This document shows positions 24,754-34,229 of a DNA stretch of 64,000 nt, in pieces. Where the stretch lies: assembly GCA_964570665.1 (NCBI GenBank), contig CAZMZH010000003.1, positions 62,001-126,000 of the forward strand, read 5' to 3'. The notes under the pieces are model-generated. The model did not search any database. It had not been told where the DNA came from and saw only the letters and a list, made by a program, of their open reading frames with translations. The number at the start of each line of letters is the position of its first letter. Position 1 is the stretch's first letter. The translations under genes were made by a program, and so were the position numbers. This DNA is from JAJDAT01 sp964570665. GTDB taxonomy: Bacteria > Nitrospinota > Nitrospinia > Nitrospinales > JAJDAT01.

Positions 24754-26916
24754 TTAGCGAGCTTTTAATATTTTTTGCCTTAATTGACGATGTTGATTTG
24801 TTCCGGCAAATTTATAGCTTTTATCCATGTTATCGTAAATATTATCTTCAGGTTTTTCGTGACATGGTATGCAATTTCCAACTTTCAAAATACGAGAAAT
24901 TTCTTCCTGATTAAAGGGGCGAGTGTTTTTTTGTGTTGTACCTGCGACGGGCTGTCCTTTTATTGTTGTATAAGCATCTGGCGGGGTGTCGATGTTTTCC
25001 GCCAATTTTGATATCCTATTGAGATATTGCATCTTGTCCGATTTTCCCGAAACATTATTTCCAATAATTAATTTTCCAGCTCCCAATCCCAATGTTTCAG
25101 GGTTCATGTGGCAATCTGCGCATGAGCGCGCTTTTGAGGAAACGGTATGAGGGAAATTAGAAAAAGCAAGATGAGATCCTGAATACCCTTCTGGGTTTAA
25201 AAAAGTTTTTTCTAGATAGTTGCCAACCGAATCGCCTTGAGAATTGATTATTGGAACAGGATTCCCTTTTTTATCAAAAACCGATACGTGTCTTTCGGGT
25301 TGGGCTAGCATTGGAGCTACCTTACCTCTTGGCCCGACCATAAGAATGGGTTTTTCGGCGGACAATTGATAGTTTTGTTTGAGCCAAGAATTTCCATTTA
25401 TATCTTCTTGTTTTTGATCAAAGGTCAAATGACAACCAGAGCATTTGGGAATCCATAAAGAATGGCAGGCGGAACACTCTAGTTTATCCTGATGCGCTTT
25501 AATTGCATGTGAGTTTTTACTTTTATGAATCATAGGAATAGGAAATATTTTTCCTGTTCTTTTTCCTATAACGGATAGTTTGTTGTCTACCATTTTGACA
25601 TTAGATAATGTTTGTTCTCTTTCCGATAAAGCGAGAATATCGCCTTCTTGGATTTGGCCGTCCTGATAGTATTTACTGATTATAACCGCTGGATCGTTTG
25701 GGTCTATTATTTCGCTAACCTCAGGAAATGTATTATAAGTGCCATGACAAGTTTGGCAACGGATTTCGACCGCTTCATGTTGTTTAGAATATATATTTCC
25801 ATCGCCCATTATATCGTTTGATGTATGACAATCGATACAATCCATACCTTTTTCGAAATGCAAATCTTGAAGTGGAAGGCCGAGCCCTGGGAAAAGATTA
25901 TTTTCGAAGTGAACGTTTTTTTCTGAGCCCGAATGATTAGTCGTGGGGAGGCGTTTTTCATTTGCGAAAGCTCGGTGGCAGGTTATGCATGTGGAGTTTG
26001 GAGGTAAGGCTTCAAATTTATGTTTTGCCGCATGGCCAGTTTGAGTTTTATCTATTGTTTGGTCGTTACCAGAATAAAGACCATTTTTGGCGTAGGGCAT
26101 ATGGCAAGCGGCGCAACCCTGGCCGCGAAAAATACCGGGTGGAGGAGGAGAGTCTAGGTGACATTGAAAACAAGTTTTCCTTAATAAATCATCGGCGATG
26201 TGCCGGGATAATTTCCCTTTTTTTAACGCAGACTTGTTTTTTAAAGCGTTTCTAATCCAATCCGTTTTAGAAAAAAAAGGAAGGGGTTCTAAAAAAGGAA
26301 TTCCTGTATTCTGAAAGTCAGTATTCTCAACTGGATAAACGCCGTAACGAGCTGTTTTGGGAACCTGAGCCGCCCATTGGTAGCGTAGGCCGGAAATGAC
26401 CCCCGCTAAGGTACCCATAAGAGATTTTTTTAGTCTAGATACATGGTTCTGATCTGGAAAGTATGAAGAGTAATGACATGCATTTTGCCCGCAAGATTTA
26501 TCCGCTATTTTTATATGTGATGGATTTTTTTTCCCTGTACCCCAATCAGGATCATAAATGAGAGTAGAATGAGCGTCTTTTTTTATTTGTGAATTTTCGT
26601 TGCCGCCATGGCAAATAACGCATCCTATTTCTGCTGGATGAGAATCGCTTATGACCTCGATGCCATCATGGCATTTAATACACTGCTCGGTTGTTTTTGT
26701 TTCCCAATTGATGGAAGGGGGATTCGGAAGTTCAGCTTGTTCTTCTATTAAAGGTTCAATAATCTCATTTTGTTGAGAAATTACAGAACGTATTTGAGGT
26801 TTAGAAGCAAAATAAAAATTAGTTTCTTGCAAAAATGAGGGAACGGATGGCCAAAAAGCGATCAACGCCAAAATAGAAAAAAATGTTAAAGGAAGTAGTC
26901 GGCGAAAGGTAGTCAC
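24754..26916 (-). CDS. Exported 12-heme cytochrome with one CX4CH site
   Basis: 720 residues, first gene of the four-cytochrome operon. An N-terminal hydrophobic segment (LTFFSILALIAFWPSV) exports or anchors it. Heme sites in order: CIKCH, CVICH, the expanded CGQNACH, CFQCH, CAACH, CITCH, CIDCH, CQTCH, CSACH, CSGCH, CADCH, CIPCH. The third site has four residues between the cysteines; CX4CH hemes are known from cytochrome c3-type proteins, and it aligns with a normal CGKCH in the 10-heme paralogue. Eight bases separate it from that paralogue. Both are likely periplasmic or outer-surface parts of one electron-transfer complex. Confidence 0.87.
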   Translation of the reverse strand: MTTFRRLLPLTFFSILALIAFWPSVPSFLQETNFYFASKPQIRSVISQQNEIIEPLIEEQAELPNPPSINWETKTTEQCIKCHDGIEVISDSHPAEIGCVICHGGNENSQIKKDAHSTLIYDPDWGTGKKNPSHIKIADKSCGQNACHYSSYFPDQNHVSRLKKSLMGTLAGVISGLRYQWAAQVPKTARYGVYPVENTDFQNTGIPFLEPLPFFSKTDWIRNALKNKSALKKGKLSRHIADDLLRKTCFQCHLDSPPPPGIFRGQGCAACHMPYAKNGLYSGNDQTIDKTQTGHAAKHKFEALPPNSTCITCHRAFANEKRLPTTNHSGSEKNVHFENNLFPGLGLPLQDLHFEKGMDCIDCHTSNDIMGDGNIYSKQHEAVEIRCQTCHGTYNTFPEVSEIIDPNDPAVIISKYYQDGQIQEGDILALSEREQTLSNVKMVDNKLSVIGKRTGKIFPIPMIHKSKNSHAIKAHQDKLECSACHSLWIPKCSGCHLTFDQKQEDINGNSWLKQNYQLSAEKPILMVGPRGKVAPMLAQPERHVSVFDKKGNPVPIINSQGDSVGNYLEKTFLNPEGYSGSHLAFSNFPHTVSSKARSCADCHMNPETLGLGAGKLIIGNNVSGKSDKMQYLNRISKLAENIDTPPDAYTTIKGQPVAGTTQKNTRPFNQEEISRILKVGNCIPCHEKPEDNIYDNMDKSYKFAGTNQHRQLRQKILKAR

Positions 26917-26939
26917 AGAAAGTTTTGAAGGGTTGAATT

Positions 26940-27000
26940 TTTAAGCCGCCCCAAAAAGCTCCATCACCGACTAAGGGGCTGTGCGCAGTAACTGCTTAAA
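26940..27000 (-). other. Possible structured leader RNA ahead of the cytochrome operon
   Basis: On the minus strand TTTAAGC (26994-27000) can pair with GCTTAAA (26940-26946), enclosing CAGTTACTG and a second stem GCCCC/GGGGC (26975-26979 with 26948-26952). The stretch is clearly more GC-rich than its surroundings and sits 24 bases upstream of the 12-heme cytochrome start. There is no T-run after it, so it is not an obvious terminator. It matches no riboswitch class I recognise. Confidence 0.35.
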
Positions 27001-27067
27001 TGAAACTTTTAGTAAACCTTGAAATGAGAATAACTTCTACAGTTTTGAAAAAAACGAGCGATCTCAA

Positions 27068-27370
27068 TCACTCATAAGTAATGTGGATGCGATCCAAATA
27101 ATCTAGAAGTTTTTTTAAGGCATCACGAATGGTTTCTGTTTTTTTTTGGATTCCTGATTTTTCGATAGTCAGTCCAATAACTGAAATTTCTTCGAAACCA
27201 TAAGATTTACCATTTCCCTTCATTGCATGACCTAAAATGCGAGCGGTTTCAAAATCTCCTTGATCGATGGCTTTGGATATTTTTTCGATATCAACGCGTC
27301 GATTTTTTAAATAGCCGGGGACCAGTTCTTCGATATCTCGGTCTATTTTTAAGAAGATTTTATCGTCCAA
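27068..27370 (-). CDS. HPt-domain phosphotransfer protein
   Basis: A 100-residue single-domain protein with the histidine phosphotransfer signature: H48 in ARILGHAMKGNGKSYGF, with the conserved K and G after the histidine and the helix pair IEKISKAIDQGDF before it. HPt proteins carry phosphate between receiver domains in multistep relays. No hybrid kinase or receiver gene is adjacent. It lies between the exported NTF2-like protein and the large cytochrome operon, so it might serve a regulator of that operon, but nothing shows this directly. Confidence 0.85.
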   Translation of the reverse strand: MDDKIFLKIDRDIEELVPGYLKNRRVDIEKISKAIDQGDFETARILGHAMKGNGKSYGFEEISVIGLTIEKSGIQKKTETIRDALKKLLDYLDRIHITYE

Positions 27371-27421
27371 AAGAACGTCCTTTTCAAAATAATTAAGACG
27401 CCTCGCATAAATGAGGACAAT

Positions 27422-27925
27422 TTAATATACGGGGTTATGGAAATAATATAAAGCGTCGTCGTTCGGGGTAATCGTATAGTCTGGCAAACTTGCGCATTGT
27501 TGCAGGGCAACTCTCCAGTTTGTGCCTTCTTTTTCAAAAGCATAGTTGCAAAAGCTGTGTTGCCGGTCATCGGTACTTAATCGCGATGAAATATTCACTA
27601 TTTCATCTACAAATAAATAACCGACTGATTCTCCAACCTTGCCTCCAAGTACCGTTCGCTTTGTAGTGCACTTCATTTCCTCAAACTCGGCTATCATTCT
27701 TTCAAAGTCCTCAACCTGTTCTTCCAAACTAATCCGGGTATCGTCAGACATGAGTACAGCCCCTTTTTTATAAAAAGGTAATAAATTTTTGGGGCTTGAA
27801 CAAATTACTTGATCCATACTTTTTAAAATATCGGTAAAAACGCCCATGTCGGCCGCACTAGCTGATTTTAAGGCTATAGTTCCAGAGAACAATGCCGCCG
27901 TCAAAAGGACGATAAACTTTTTCAT
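27422..27925 (-). CDS. Exported protein, possibly NTF2/SnoaL-like
   Basis: The longest frame begins at 27940, but GGAGG eight bases before the ATG at 27925 marks the latter as the start (MKKFIVLL). 167 residues with a signal peptide ending SASA. The mature part (VFTDILKSMD, PFYKKGAVLMSDDTRISLEE, then several beta strands with WRVALQQC) looks like the cone-shaped NTF2/SnoaL fold used for ligand binding. Three or four cysteines may form disulfides. No function can be assigned. It precedes the HPt gene by 51 bases on the same strand. Confidence 0.65.
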   Translation of the reverse strand: MKKFIVLLTAALFSGTIALKSASAADMGVFTDILKSMDQVICSSPKNLLPFYKKGAVLMSDDTRISLEEQVEDFERMIAEFEEMKCTTKRTVLGGKVGESVGYLFVDEIVNISSRLSTDDRQHSFCNYAFEKEGTNWRVALQQCASLPDYTITPNDDALYYFHNPVY

Positions 27926-28000
27926 TACATCAACCTCCATAATTAATTCTTATGGGCGAAAATAATTTCGCTTTTTATATTTCTTCCAAAGCGATAATGC

Positions 28001-30193
28001 TTATGGAAATTTGTGGAAAAGAATTTCAACAGTTTCTCCTTCTTCGCCCCAGCCATAAGACCCACCAGTTCCAGCGAGAGTAGAGATAATGCCGTTAGTG
28101 TCAAGTTTTCGAATTCGATTGTTTCCTAGATCCGTAATATAAGCGTTTCCTTTGGAGTCAAAAGCAATCCCTGAAGGTGTTTTTAACATAGCTTTTTCTC
28201 CAGGTCCGCCGTCGCCATAATAACCTTGATAGCCTTTTCCAGCTACGGTGGTAATTGTGCCGTCTTTTTTGATCTTTCGAATTCTATGAGTTCCGGCTTC
28301 AACAATATAAAGTTCGCCAGAAGGGCTAAAAGCTATGTCAGCCATGGATCGAATCCCAGCTTCAATAGCGGGTCCTCCATCTCCAGTATCTTTGTGTTCT
28401 CCGTTTCCTGCAAATGTGGTTATAATTCCATTTGTATCAATTTTTCTGATTCGATTATTTGTCGAATCCGCTACGTAAATGTTTCCTGCGTCATCCAAAG
28501 CTACCGCAACTGGAACTGCAAAGGTTGCCTTAATTGCGGGGCCCCCGTCGCCAGTAAAGTCGGACGAGCCATTTCCCGCAATGGTTGAGAATTCGCCATC
28601 GGGCGTGACTTTACGAATTTGATGGTTGACACTATCAGGAATTATTAGGTTTCCTTGTTTATCAAGGGCAATATCGGAAAACTGAGTAATCGCAACTAGA
28701 TCTGATTTTGACGACTTGCTATATCCACCCGATTGTTTAATTACTTTTAGATACTTTTTATCTGATGTTGTATGAAGCAAATGGACGATATTATTTTTAT
28801 CAATTTTTCGAATTAGGCTCATAAATCCGCTAGGATTAATAAAATACATTTCGTCTTTGTCATTCAAAATAAGAGACGTTACGCTATAAAGTTCCGCATC
28901 CAGGGCAGGACCTCCATCGCCCAAATTTCCGCGTTTACCATTGCCGGCGATGGTGTCGATGATACCCTCTGGAGTTATCCTTCTAATTCTAAAATGAGCT
29001 TTGTCTGAAAAAATTACATTATCTTTTGAGTCAACGGCAATTCCATGAGGGAAAAATAGACTAGCCCCCGTTGCAGGTCCGCCATCCCCTTTAAACTTTT
29101 TCTGACCGTTACCCGCAATAGTTTCTACGGCTCCAGATTGGATATCGATCCTTCGAATAGTATAATGTGAACGGTCAACAACTAGTAGTTTACCGTCTGG
29201 ATCGAAAGTAAGAGCAAATGGAAAATGCAGATTGGTCTCTCTCGCTAATTCACTATCGCCATTGTAGTCTCGTTGGCCGGTTCCAACAACGGTGCGAATC
29301 AAACCATTGGTATCTACCATTCTCACTCGATTATTATATTTATCGGCAATAAATAAATTGCCTTCGCCGTCAACAGCTACCCCAGTAGGACCTGCAATAC
29401 TGGCGCGATAAGCGGGGCCGTTATCTCCAATAAAATAAAATCCTCCGTCGCCTGCAGGAGTTGTAATTATCCCATTAGTATCGACTTTTCTGATTCTATT
29501 ATTTCCTCTATCGGCAATATATAAGTTGTCATTTTTGTCGATTGCTAACCCAAAAGGCTTATTCAGTTCGGCGTTAATTGCAGGACCTTTATCGCCTTTA
29601 TATTGATCGCCTCCATTGCCGGCAACCGTCTTAATTATTCCATTAGTGTCAACCATACGGACTCGGTTGTTTGATCTATCGGAAACATATAAATTCCCTT
29701 TAGAATCGAAAGCCAATCCTGCGGGTAGATCAAAACTCGCTTTAGTTGCCGGTCCGCCGTCGCCGCTAAAACCTCCCGTTCCGTTTCCAGCTACGGTGGT
29801 GATGGTTCCATTGGTATCGACTTTTCTTACGCGATTGTTTGTCCTATCGGCTATATAAAGGTTTCCCTTTTTATCGAAGACCAGTCCTGCAGGTTGGTTT
29901 AATCTTGCTTTGGAAGCCGGGCCGCCGTCGCCAGAAAACCCAGATATTCCTTCGCCATAAACTCGTTTGATTTTTCCGTTTTTATCAATTCTAAGAATTG
30001 AATGGTGATCATGAGTTGAAATAAAAACGTTACCGCTTTTGTCGACGGCTATTCCATCAATTAGCGAGATTTCTACATCGGTTGCAACGTCAGTTTCTTT
30101 TAACGATTTAGCGTTAACATAAGTAGATAATATTAAAAAAATAAACGTCGTTAAAGCGACGTTTCTAAAAAAAGAGCGAAAATTGAAAGGCAT
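28001..30193 (-). CDS. Exported protein with 12 NHL repeats
   Basis: 730 residues: signal peptide (ALTTFIFLILSTYVNA), then twelve NHL repeats of about 56 residues. Each has the form GLAFDSKGNLYVSDRSNNRV followed by xxVDTNGxIxTVAGNG and GDGGPA. Repeats 6 and 8 are the most degenerate. Two six-bladed propellers, or a larger ring, can be expected. Such secreted NHL proteins are common in environmental bacteria and may bind polymers or partner proteins; no enzymatic residues were recognised. The regular DNA produces a repeat pattern of about 168 bp. It is a single gene downstream of a 306-base gap. Confidence 0.9.
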   Translation of the reverse strand: MPFNFRSFFRNVALTTFIFLILSTYVNAKSLKETDVATDVEISLIDGIAVDKSGNVFISTHDHHSILRIDKNGKIKRVYGEGISGFSGDGGPASKARLNQPAGLVFDKKGNLYIADRTNNRVRKVDTNGTITTVAGNGTGGFSGDGGPATKASFDLPAGLAFDSKGNLYVSDRSNNRVRMVDTNGIIKTVAGNGGDQYKGDKGPAINAELNKPFGLAIDKNDNLYIADRGNNRIRKVDTNGIITTPAGDGGFYFIGDNGPAYRASIAGPTGVAVDGEGNLFIADKYNNRVRMVDTNGLIRTVVGTGQRDYNGDSELARETNLHFPFALTFDPDGKLLVVDRSHYTIRRIDIQSGAVETIAGNGQKKFKGDGGPATGASLFFPHGIAVDSKDNVIFSDKAHFRIRRITPEGIIDTIAGNGKRGNLGDGGPALDAELYSVTSLILNDKDEMYFINPSGFMSLIRKIDKNNIVHLLHTTSDKKYLKVIKQSGGYSKSSKSDLVAITQFSDIALDKQGNLIIPDSVNHQIRKVTPDGEFSTIAGNGSSDFTGDGGPAIKATFAVPVAVALDDAGNIYVADSTNNRIRKIDTNGIITTFAGNGEHKDTGDGGPAIEAGIRSMADIAFSPSGELYIVEAGTHRIRKIKKDGTITTVAGKGYQGYYGDGGPGEKAMLKTPSGIAFDSKGNAYITDLGNNRIRKLDTNGIISTLAGTGGSYGWGEEGETVEILFHKFP

Positions 30194-30499
30194 TATTGAC
30201 CTCTTTAATAGACTTAACTAATGTTATTTTCCAACCTTAAATATTAAAATTTTAAAAGGTAAAAATATGGAAAAGTATTGAAAATTTAAATATAAGTGAT
30301 TGATTATACGGAGACGGTTTTTGATGTCAAATGAAAATTAATTTTTTTCAGAATTATGTTTATCGTTGTTTTAACATAGGGCCGGTAAGCCAAAAATTAA
30401 AACGATCATATCATTAGATTTATTCTAAGGACGGTAATTTAATAAACTTGGCGTTGCCAGTTTTGGGATATAGCTTGAAAAATGGTATTATAAACAATC
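30194..30499. other. Divergent intergenic region
   Basis: 306 bases of AT-rich DNA between the NHL gene (minus) and the radical SAM pair (plus). No reading frame, RNA or repeat was recognised. Promoters for both directions must lie here, but none is distinct enough to name. Confidence 0.35.
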
Positions 30500-32302
30500 A
30501 TGAAAACGCTTCTAATATTTCCTTGCCAGTGGTACCCATCTCAGCCTTACTTGAGCACCCCTTATTTAACCTCGTATTTACGAGCTAAAGGTTGGGATGT
30601 AAGCCAAAGAGATTTTAATATTGAGTCATACGACCTTTTCTTGTCAAAACCCGTGCTTGACGAGGCCGTTACTCGTATTGATAAAAAAATTGATTTAATT
30701 CGCGCAAAATCGTCGTTGTCTTTTAAGGATAAATCCTTAATGGATGTTCTGGCAACAGGTAAAAAGTTTTCAGAACAGATTATTTCTCAAGTAGACCAGG
30801 CGAAAAAAGTTATGCGGACGCCCGATCTATTCTTTAACTTCGATATTTATCAACAAGCGGATATGGTAATAAAATCCGCTCTAAAATTGATATCGGACGC
30901 CTATGCCCCTTCTATACTGAGTTTGTCTACGTTTGAAAGCGGAACTTTGGCGGAAGAATCTTCCAGGAGAGCCCGATTAGCGGCTAAAGACGACGAAACA
31001 AATCCATTCATTTGGATTTATGAAAAGTTTTTATTGGGTACTGAACGCTGGGAAGATTACGATGTTGTGGGGATTTCAATTATTGGAATTTCTCAGATAA
31101 TTCCAGGATTGACTTTAGCTCGAATGTTGAAGCAGAGATATCCACATCTTCACGTTGTATTGGGCGGTCCTATTTTTAGCGTTGCGGGGGGGCAACTAGA
31201 AAAACAGCCCGAGTTTTTTGAAGACTTTTGTCATTCTATCGTTACATTTGAGGGCGAAGAACCTCTTCACCAGCTTTTGACCAGATTAAAAAATAAGGAA
31301 TCTTTAGAAACCTCTCCCAATTTAATTTATTTGGATAATGGGTTAGTTCGGTTTAATAAAGATCGTGTTGAGCTACGCTTTGAAGAATTACCGTCGCCAA
31401 CGTTTGAAGGGTTGCCCATGGAAAAATATCTTTCTCCATATCCTATTTTGCCTGTGTTGCAAAGTAGGGGATGCTATTGGGGAAAATGTACTTTTTGTAC
31501 CCATAGTTATGTTTATGGGCATCGTTATGGGAAACAGAAAACGAAACAGATGGTCTCCGAGCTCAAAATGTTATCGGAAAAATATCAAACTAAATATTTC
31601 ACTTTTTCAGACGAAGCGGTTTCCCCTCATTCTTTGAATGACGTTTCCGAAGAGATTTTGGAACAGGGGTTAGATTTAAAAGCCTTGGCATTGTTAAAAT
31701 TTGAAAAAGTTATGGATGAAGAGCTATTTCGAAAAATGAAAAAAGCGGGTTTCATCTTTTTAATGTTTGGCATGGAAAGCGCTAACGATAGGATTTTATC
31801 CCTTATCGATAAAGGGGCTAATCAAGAAATTGAACGCGACTCGTTGCGAAAAAGCAGCGCCGCCGGTATTTGGAATCATACGTTTTTATTTTTTGGTTTT
31901 CCAACTGAAACGCGCGAAGAGGCGATGGATACCATTAATTTTTTAAAGGAAAATATTGATAATATTCATTCCTTTGGGCCGGGAGTTTTTCTTTTAAATC
32001 GTGATTCTAGCGTTTTCCAATACCCAGAGAAATATTCCATCACTAAGATCATTAGTGACTTAGATTCTGATTTGGCCATGAATTTAGATTTTGAGATTAA
32101 TGTTGGGATGTCGCGGCAAGAAGCGATTGAGTTAAATAATCAATGTATAAAAATGGCCGAAGAAACATTTGAAAGTATTAAGCTTTGGGGTGTAATGCCT
32201 AGAGAACACTTTCTACTATATCTAGACCGATATGGTAAAGACGAGTTGACGGGTAATAAATCAAGTTTTGGAGAGGACGAAAAAATATTGTGCAAAGCTT
32301 AA
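30500..32302 (+). CDS. B12-binding-type radical SAM protein with CX4CX2C motif (copy 1)
   Basis: 600 residues. An N-terminal Rossmann-type region (LLIFPCQWYPSQPYLSTPYL, later DVVGISIIGISQIIPG and LHVVLGGPIF) precedes a radical SAM core. The cluster motif RGCYWGKCTFC has four residues between the first two cysteines (C325, C330, C333) instead of three. FTFSDEAVSP, FGMESAND and FLFFGFPTETREEAMDTI are core strands of the barrel. The DxHxxG cobalamin motif of methyltransferases is not visible, so cobalamin binding is uncertain. It forms a tandem pair with the next gene, 34 bases downstream, with which it aligns over its whole length. Substrate unknown. Confidence 0.85.
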   Translation: MKTLLIFPCQWYPSQPYLSTPYLTSYLRAKGWDVSQRDFNIESYDLFLSKPVLDEAVTRIDKKIDLIRAKSSLSFKDKSLMDVLATGKKFSEQIISQVDQAKKVMRTPDLFFNFDIYQQADMVIKSALKLISDAYAPSILSLSTFESGTLAEESSRRARLAAKDDETNPFIWIYEKFLLGTERWEDYDVVGISIIGISQIIPGLTLARMLKQRYPHLHVVLGGPIFSVAGGQLEKQPEFFEDFCHSIVTFEGEEPLHQLLTRLKNKESLETSPNLIYLDNGLVRFNKDRVELRFEELPSPTFEGLPMEKYLSPYPILPVLQSRGCYWGKCTFCTHSYVYGHRYGKQKTKQMVSELKMLSEKYQTKYFTFSDEAVSPHSLNDVSEEILEQGLDLKALALLKFEKVMDEELFRKMKKAGFIFLMFGMESANDRILSLIDKGANQEIERDSLRKSSAAGIWNHTFLFFGFPTETREEAMDTINFLKENIDNIHSFGPGVFLLNRDSSVFQYPEKYSITKIISDLDSDLAMNLDFEINVGMSRQEAIELNNQCIKMAEETFESIKLWGVMPREHFLLYLDRYGKDELTGNKSSFGEDEKILCKA

Positions 32303-32336
32303 ATTTGTATGTCTTCTTTTTATTAAGGGAACAATT

Positions 32337-34151
32337 ATGAAAGTGACGCTTTTATTTCCGCCAGACTGGTTACCATCGGAACCTTACTTGAGTTTACCGG
32401 CTTTGACTTCTGTATTGAGGCCCGCCGGTCACGATGTAACCCAAATGGATATTAATGTCGAAATGTACGACATGATGTTTGGGGAAATGTTTTTACGTCA
32501 CGTGCAGCAAAGAATCGCTTTTGAGCTTCGACATTTGCAAAAGCTGGAAGAAATGCAAACCCTAGACGAAGAGGAAAGTGAATTAAAAGCCCAACTTTCT
32601 ATTTGCACGGAAGAGTTTTTTGTAGAATTAATTCAAAAAGCTGAAAAAGCCAAAGCCATTCTAAGAAGTCAAGAGTTTTACGAAATTGAAAAATTAGATT
32701 GGGCGAATAACTCTCTTCACGAAATTATGTCCGTGGTATCGCTTGGATATTACCCCGCTCAAATTTGTTTTCCGCCGATTGAAACTGATATCGTTTACAA
32801 ACCGTTTATGTCTTCAGAAATTATAGAGGCTTTAGACGACGACCAGATTAATGTATATCGAGATGTATACAAATTTTTGATTGAGCCTGAGTTAAAGAAA
32901 GATACTCCAAAGGTTGTTGGCATTTCAATTGTTCAACAAAAACAGCTGATTCCAACCTTTACCTTTTGCAAATTAATTAAAGAACAGTTTCCGGATATTC
33001 ATATTTGCATCGGCGGTAATATTGTCACTCGATTAAGAGACGAACTCGTAAAAAATGAAGAAATATTTAAATTGTACGATTCCGCTATTGTTTATGAAGG
33101 AGAGAACGCATTTTTAGAATTGGTAAACTCGATTGAAAAAGGCGAAAAAGATTTATCTCCATTGCCAAATTTAATTTATAGGGATGGCTCGACCATCCAG
33201 GCAAATGAAAAAGTATGCGCCGAAGATATGGCAAAACTGCCTCCACCCGATTTTGACGGTTTGCCGCTAGAGAAGTACTTTGTACCAGAATTGATTTTGC
33301 CATATTTAGCGACTCGCGGTTGTTATTGGGGAAGGTGTACGTTTTGCGATCACTTCCAAGGGTATGTAGAAGGATTCCGAACCAAACAAGTCGAGATGGC
33401 CATTGACGAAATACGGTTTTTAAAAGAAAAGTATGGCAACCGTCATTTTCATTTTACGGATGAATCCTATCCTCCGGCGTTATTCAGAAAACTATCCAAG
33501 AGGTTGATAGAAGAAAAGTTAGATATTTCTTGGACCACCCATATGAGGTTTGAAGAATCGCTTTTAGACGACGAAGTTTGGAAAGACGCTGCTGAGTCCG
33601 GTTGTAGATATTTACACTTTGGTTACGAGTCTGGAAACGAGCGCGTCCTAAACTTAATGGATAAAGCGACAAATTTAGATGCCATACGAACTAATTTAAG
33701 AATGTCCGCTAAATTTGGAATTTGGAATCATTGCATGGGCTTTTTTGGATTTCCCGGCGAAACTTTAGAGGAAGCGGACGAGAGCAAAAAGTTTTTAGAA
33801 GAAAACAAAGAAAATATCCATTCGGTCGGGTTTATGACTTTTGTATTGGGTCGGTTCAGTCCGGTGGCCATGGAGCCGGAAAAATATAAAGTAAATTTCT
33901 ATAAAAAACCAGAGTGGGACCTTGCCTTGGATTACTACTTTACGGCGGAAGGTGGGTTAGGAATTTCCGAAGCTTTGGATGTATTTGAGGAGTTTGAACG
34001 CAACCACGACCCCAAGTGGGATCTGAGGACATGTGTCCGAGAGTATATTTTTCTTTATATCGACAAGTTTAAAACCAACAATCTTACCCAACTATATATC
34101 AAACCCGACCAACGTCGTGAATCCTACCAAAGCCCTGTTGGAATGGTTTGA
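32337..34151 (+). CDS. B12-binding-type radical SAM protein with CX4CX2C motif (copy 2)
   Basis: 604 residues from the ATG at 32337, which follows AAGGGA at a good distance; the longer frame from 32268 overlaps the previous gene and is not preferred. It is a full-length paralogue of copy 1: LLFPPDWLPSEPYLSLPAL, VVGISIVQQKQLIPTFTF, IHICIGGNIVTRL, RGCYWGRCTFC (C329, C334, C337), FTDESYPP, FGYESGNERVLNLMDKATN and GFFGFPGETLEEADE. The two enzymes may act in sequence on related substrates. Neither has a neighbouring precursor peptide that I could see. Confidence 0.85.
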   Translation: MKVTLLFPPDWLPSEPYLSLPALTSVLRPAGHDVTQMDINVEMYDMMFGEMFLRHVQQRIAFELRHLQKLEEMQTLDEEESELKAQLSICTEEFFVELIQKAEKAKAILRSQEFYEIEKLDWANNSLHEIMSVVSLGYYPAQICFPPIETDIVYKPFMSSEIIEALDDDQINVYRDVYKFLIEPELKKDTPKVVGISIVQQKQLIPTFTFCKLIKEQFPDIHICIGGNIVTRLRDELVKNEEIFKLYDSAIVYEGENAFLELVNSIEKGEKDLSPLPNLIYRDGSTIQANEKVCAEDMAKLPPPDFDGLPLEKYFVPELILPYLATRGCYWGRCTFCDHFQGYVEGFRTKQVEMAIDEIRFLKEKYGNRHFHFTDESYPPALFRKLSKRLIEEKLDISWTTHMRFEESLLDDEVWKDAAESGCRYLHFGYESGNERVLNLMDKATNLDAIRTNLRMSAKFGIWNHCMGFFGFPGETLEEADESKKFLEENKENIHSVGFMTFVLGRFSPVAMEPEKYKVNFYKKPEWDLALDYYFTAEGGLGISEALDVFEEFERNHDPKWDLRTCVREYIFLYIDKFKTNNLTQLYIKPDQRRESYQSPVGMV

Positions 34152-34229
34152 TTTTAGGCTTTAAACGTCCATTATTCAGGTTTCCTAAGCGTTTAAAACA
34201 ATTTGCCTCTTTTATGTTTTCTTAAACTT

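Noticed and set aside
28001..30193. Repeats of about 168 bp
   Set aside because: They encode NHL repeats; the gene explains them.
32268..32336. Upstream extension of the second radical SAM frame
   Set aside because: Overlaps the preceding gene; the ATG at 32337 aligns with the start of its paralogue and has AAGGGA upstream.
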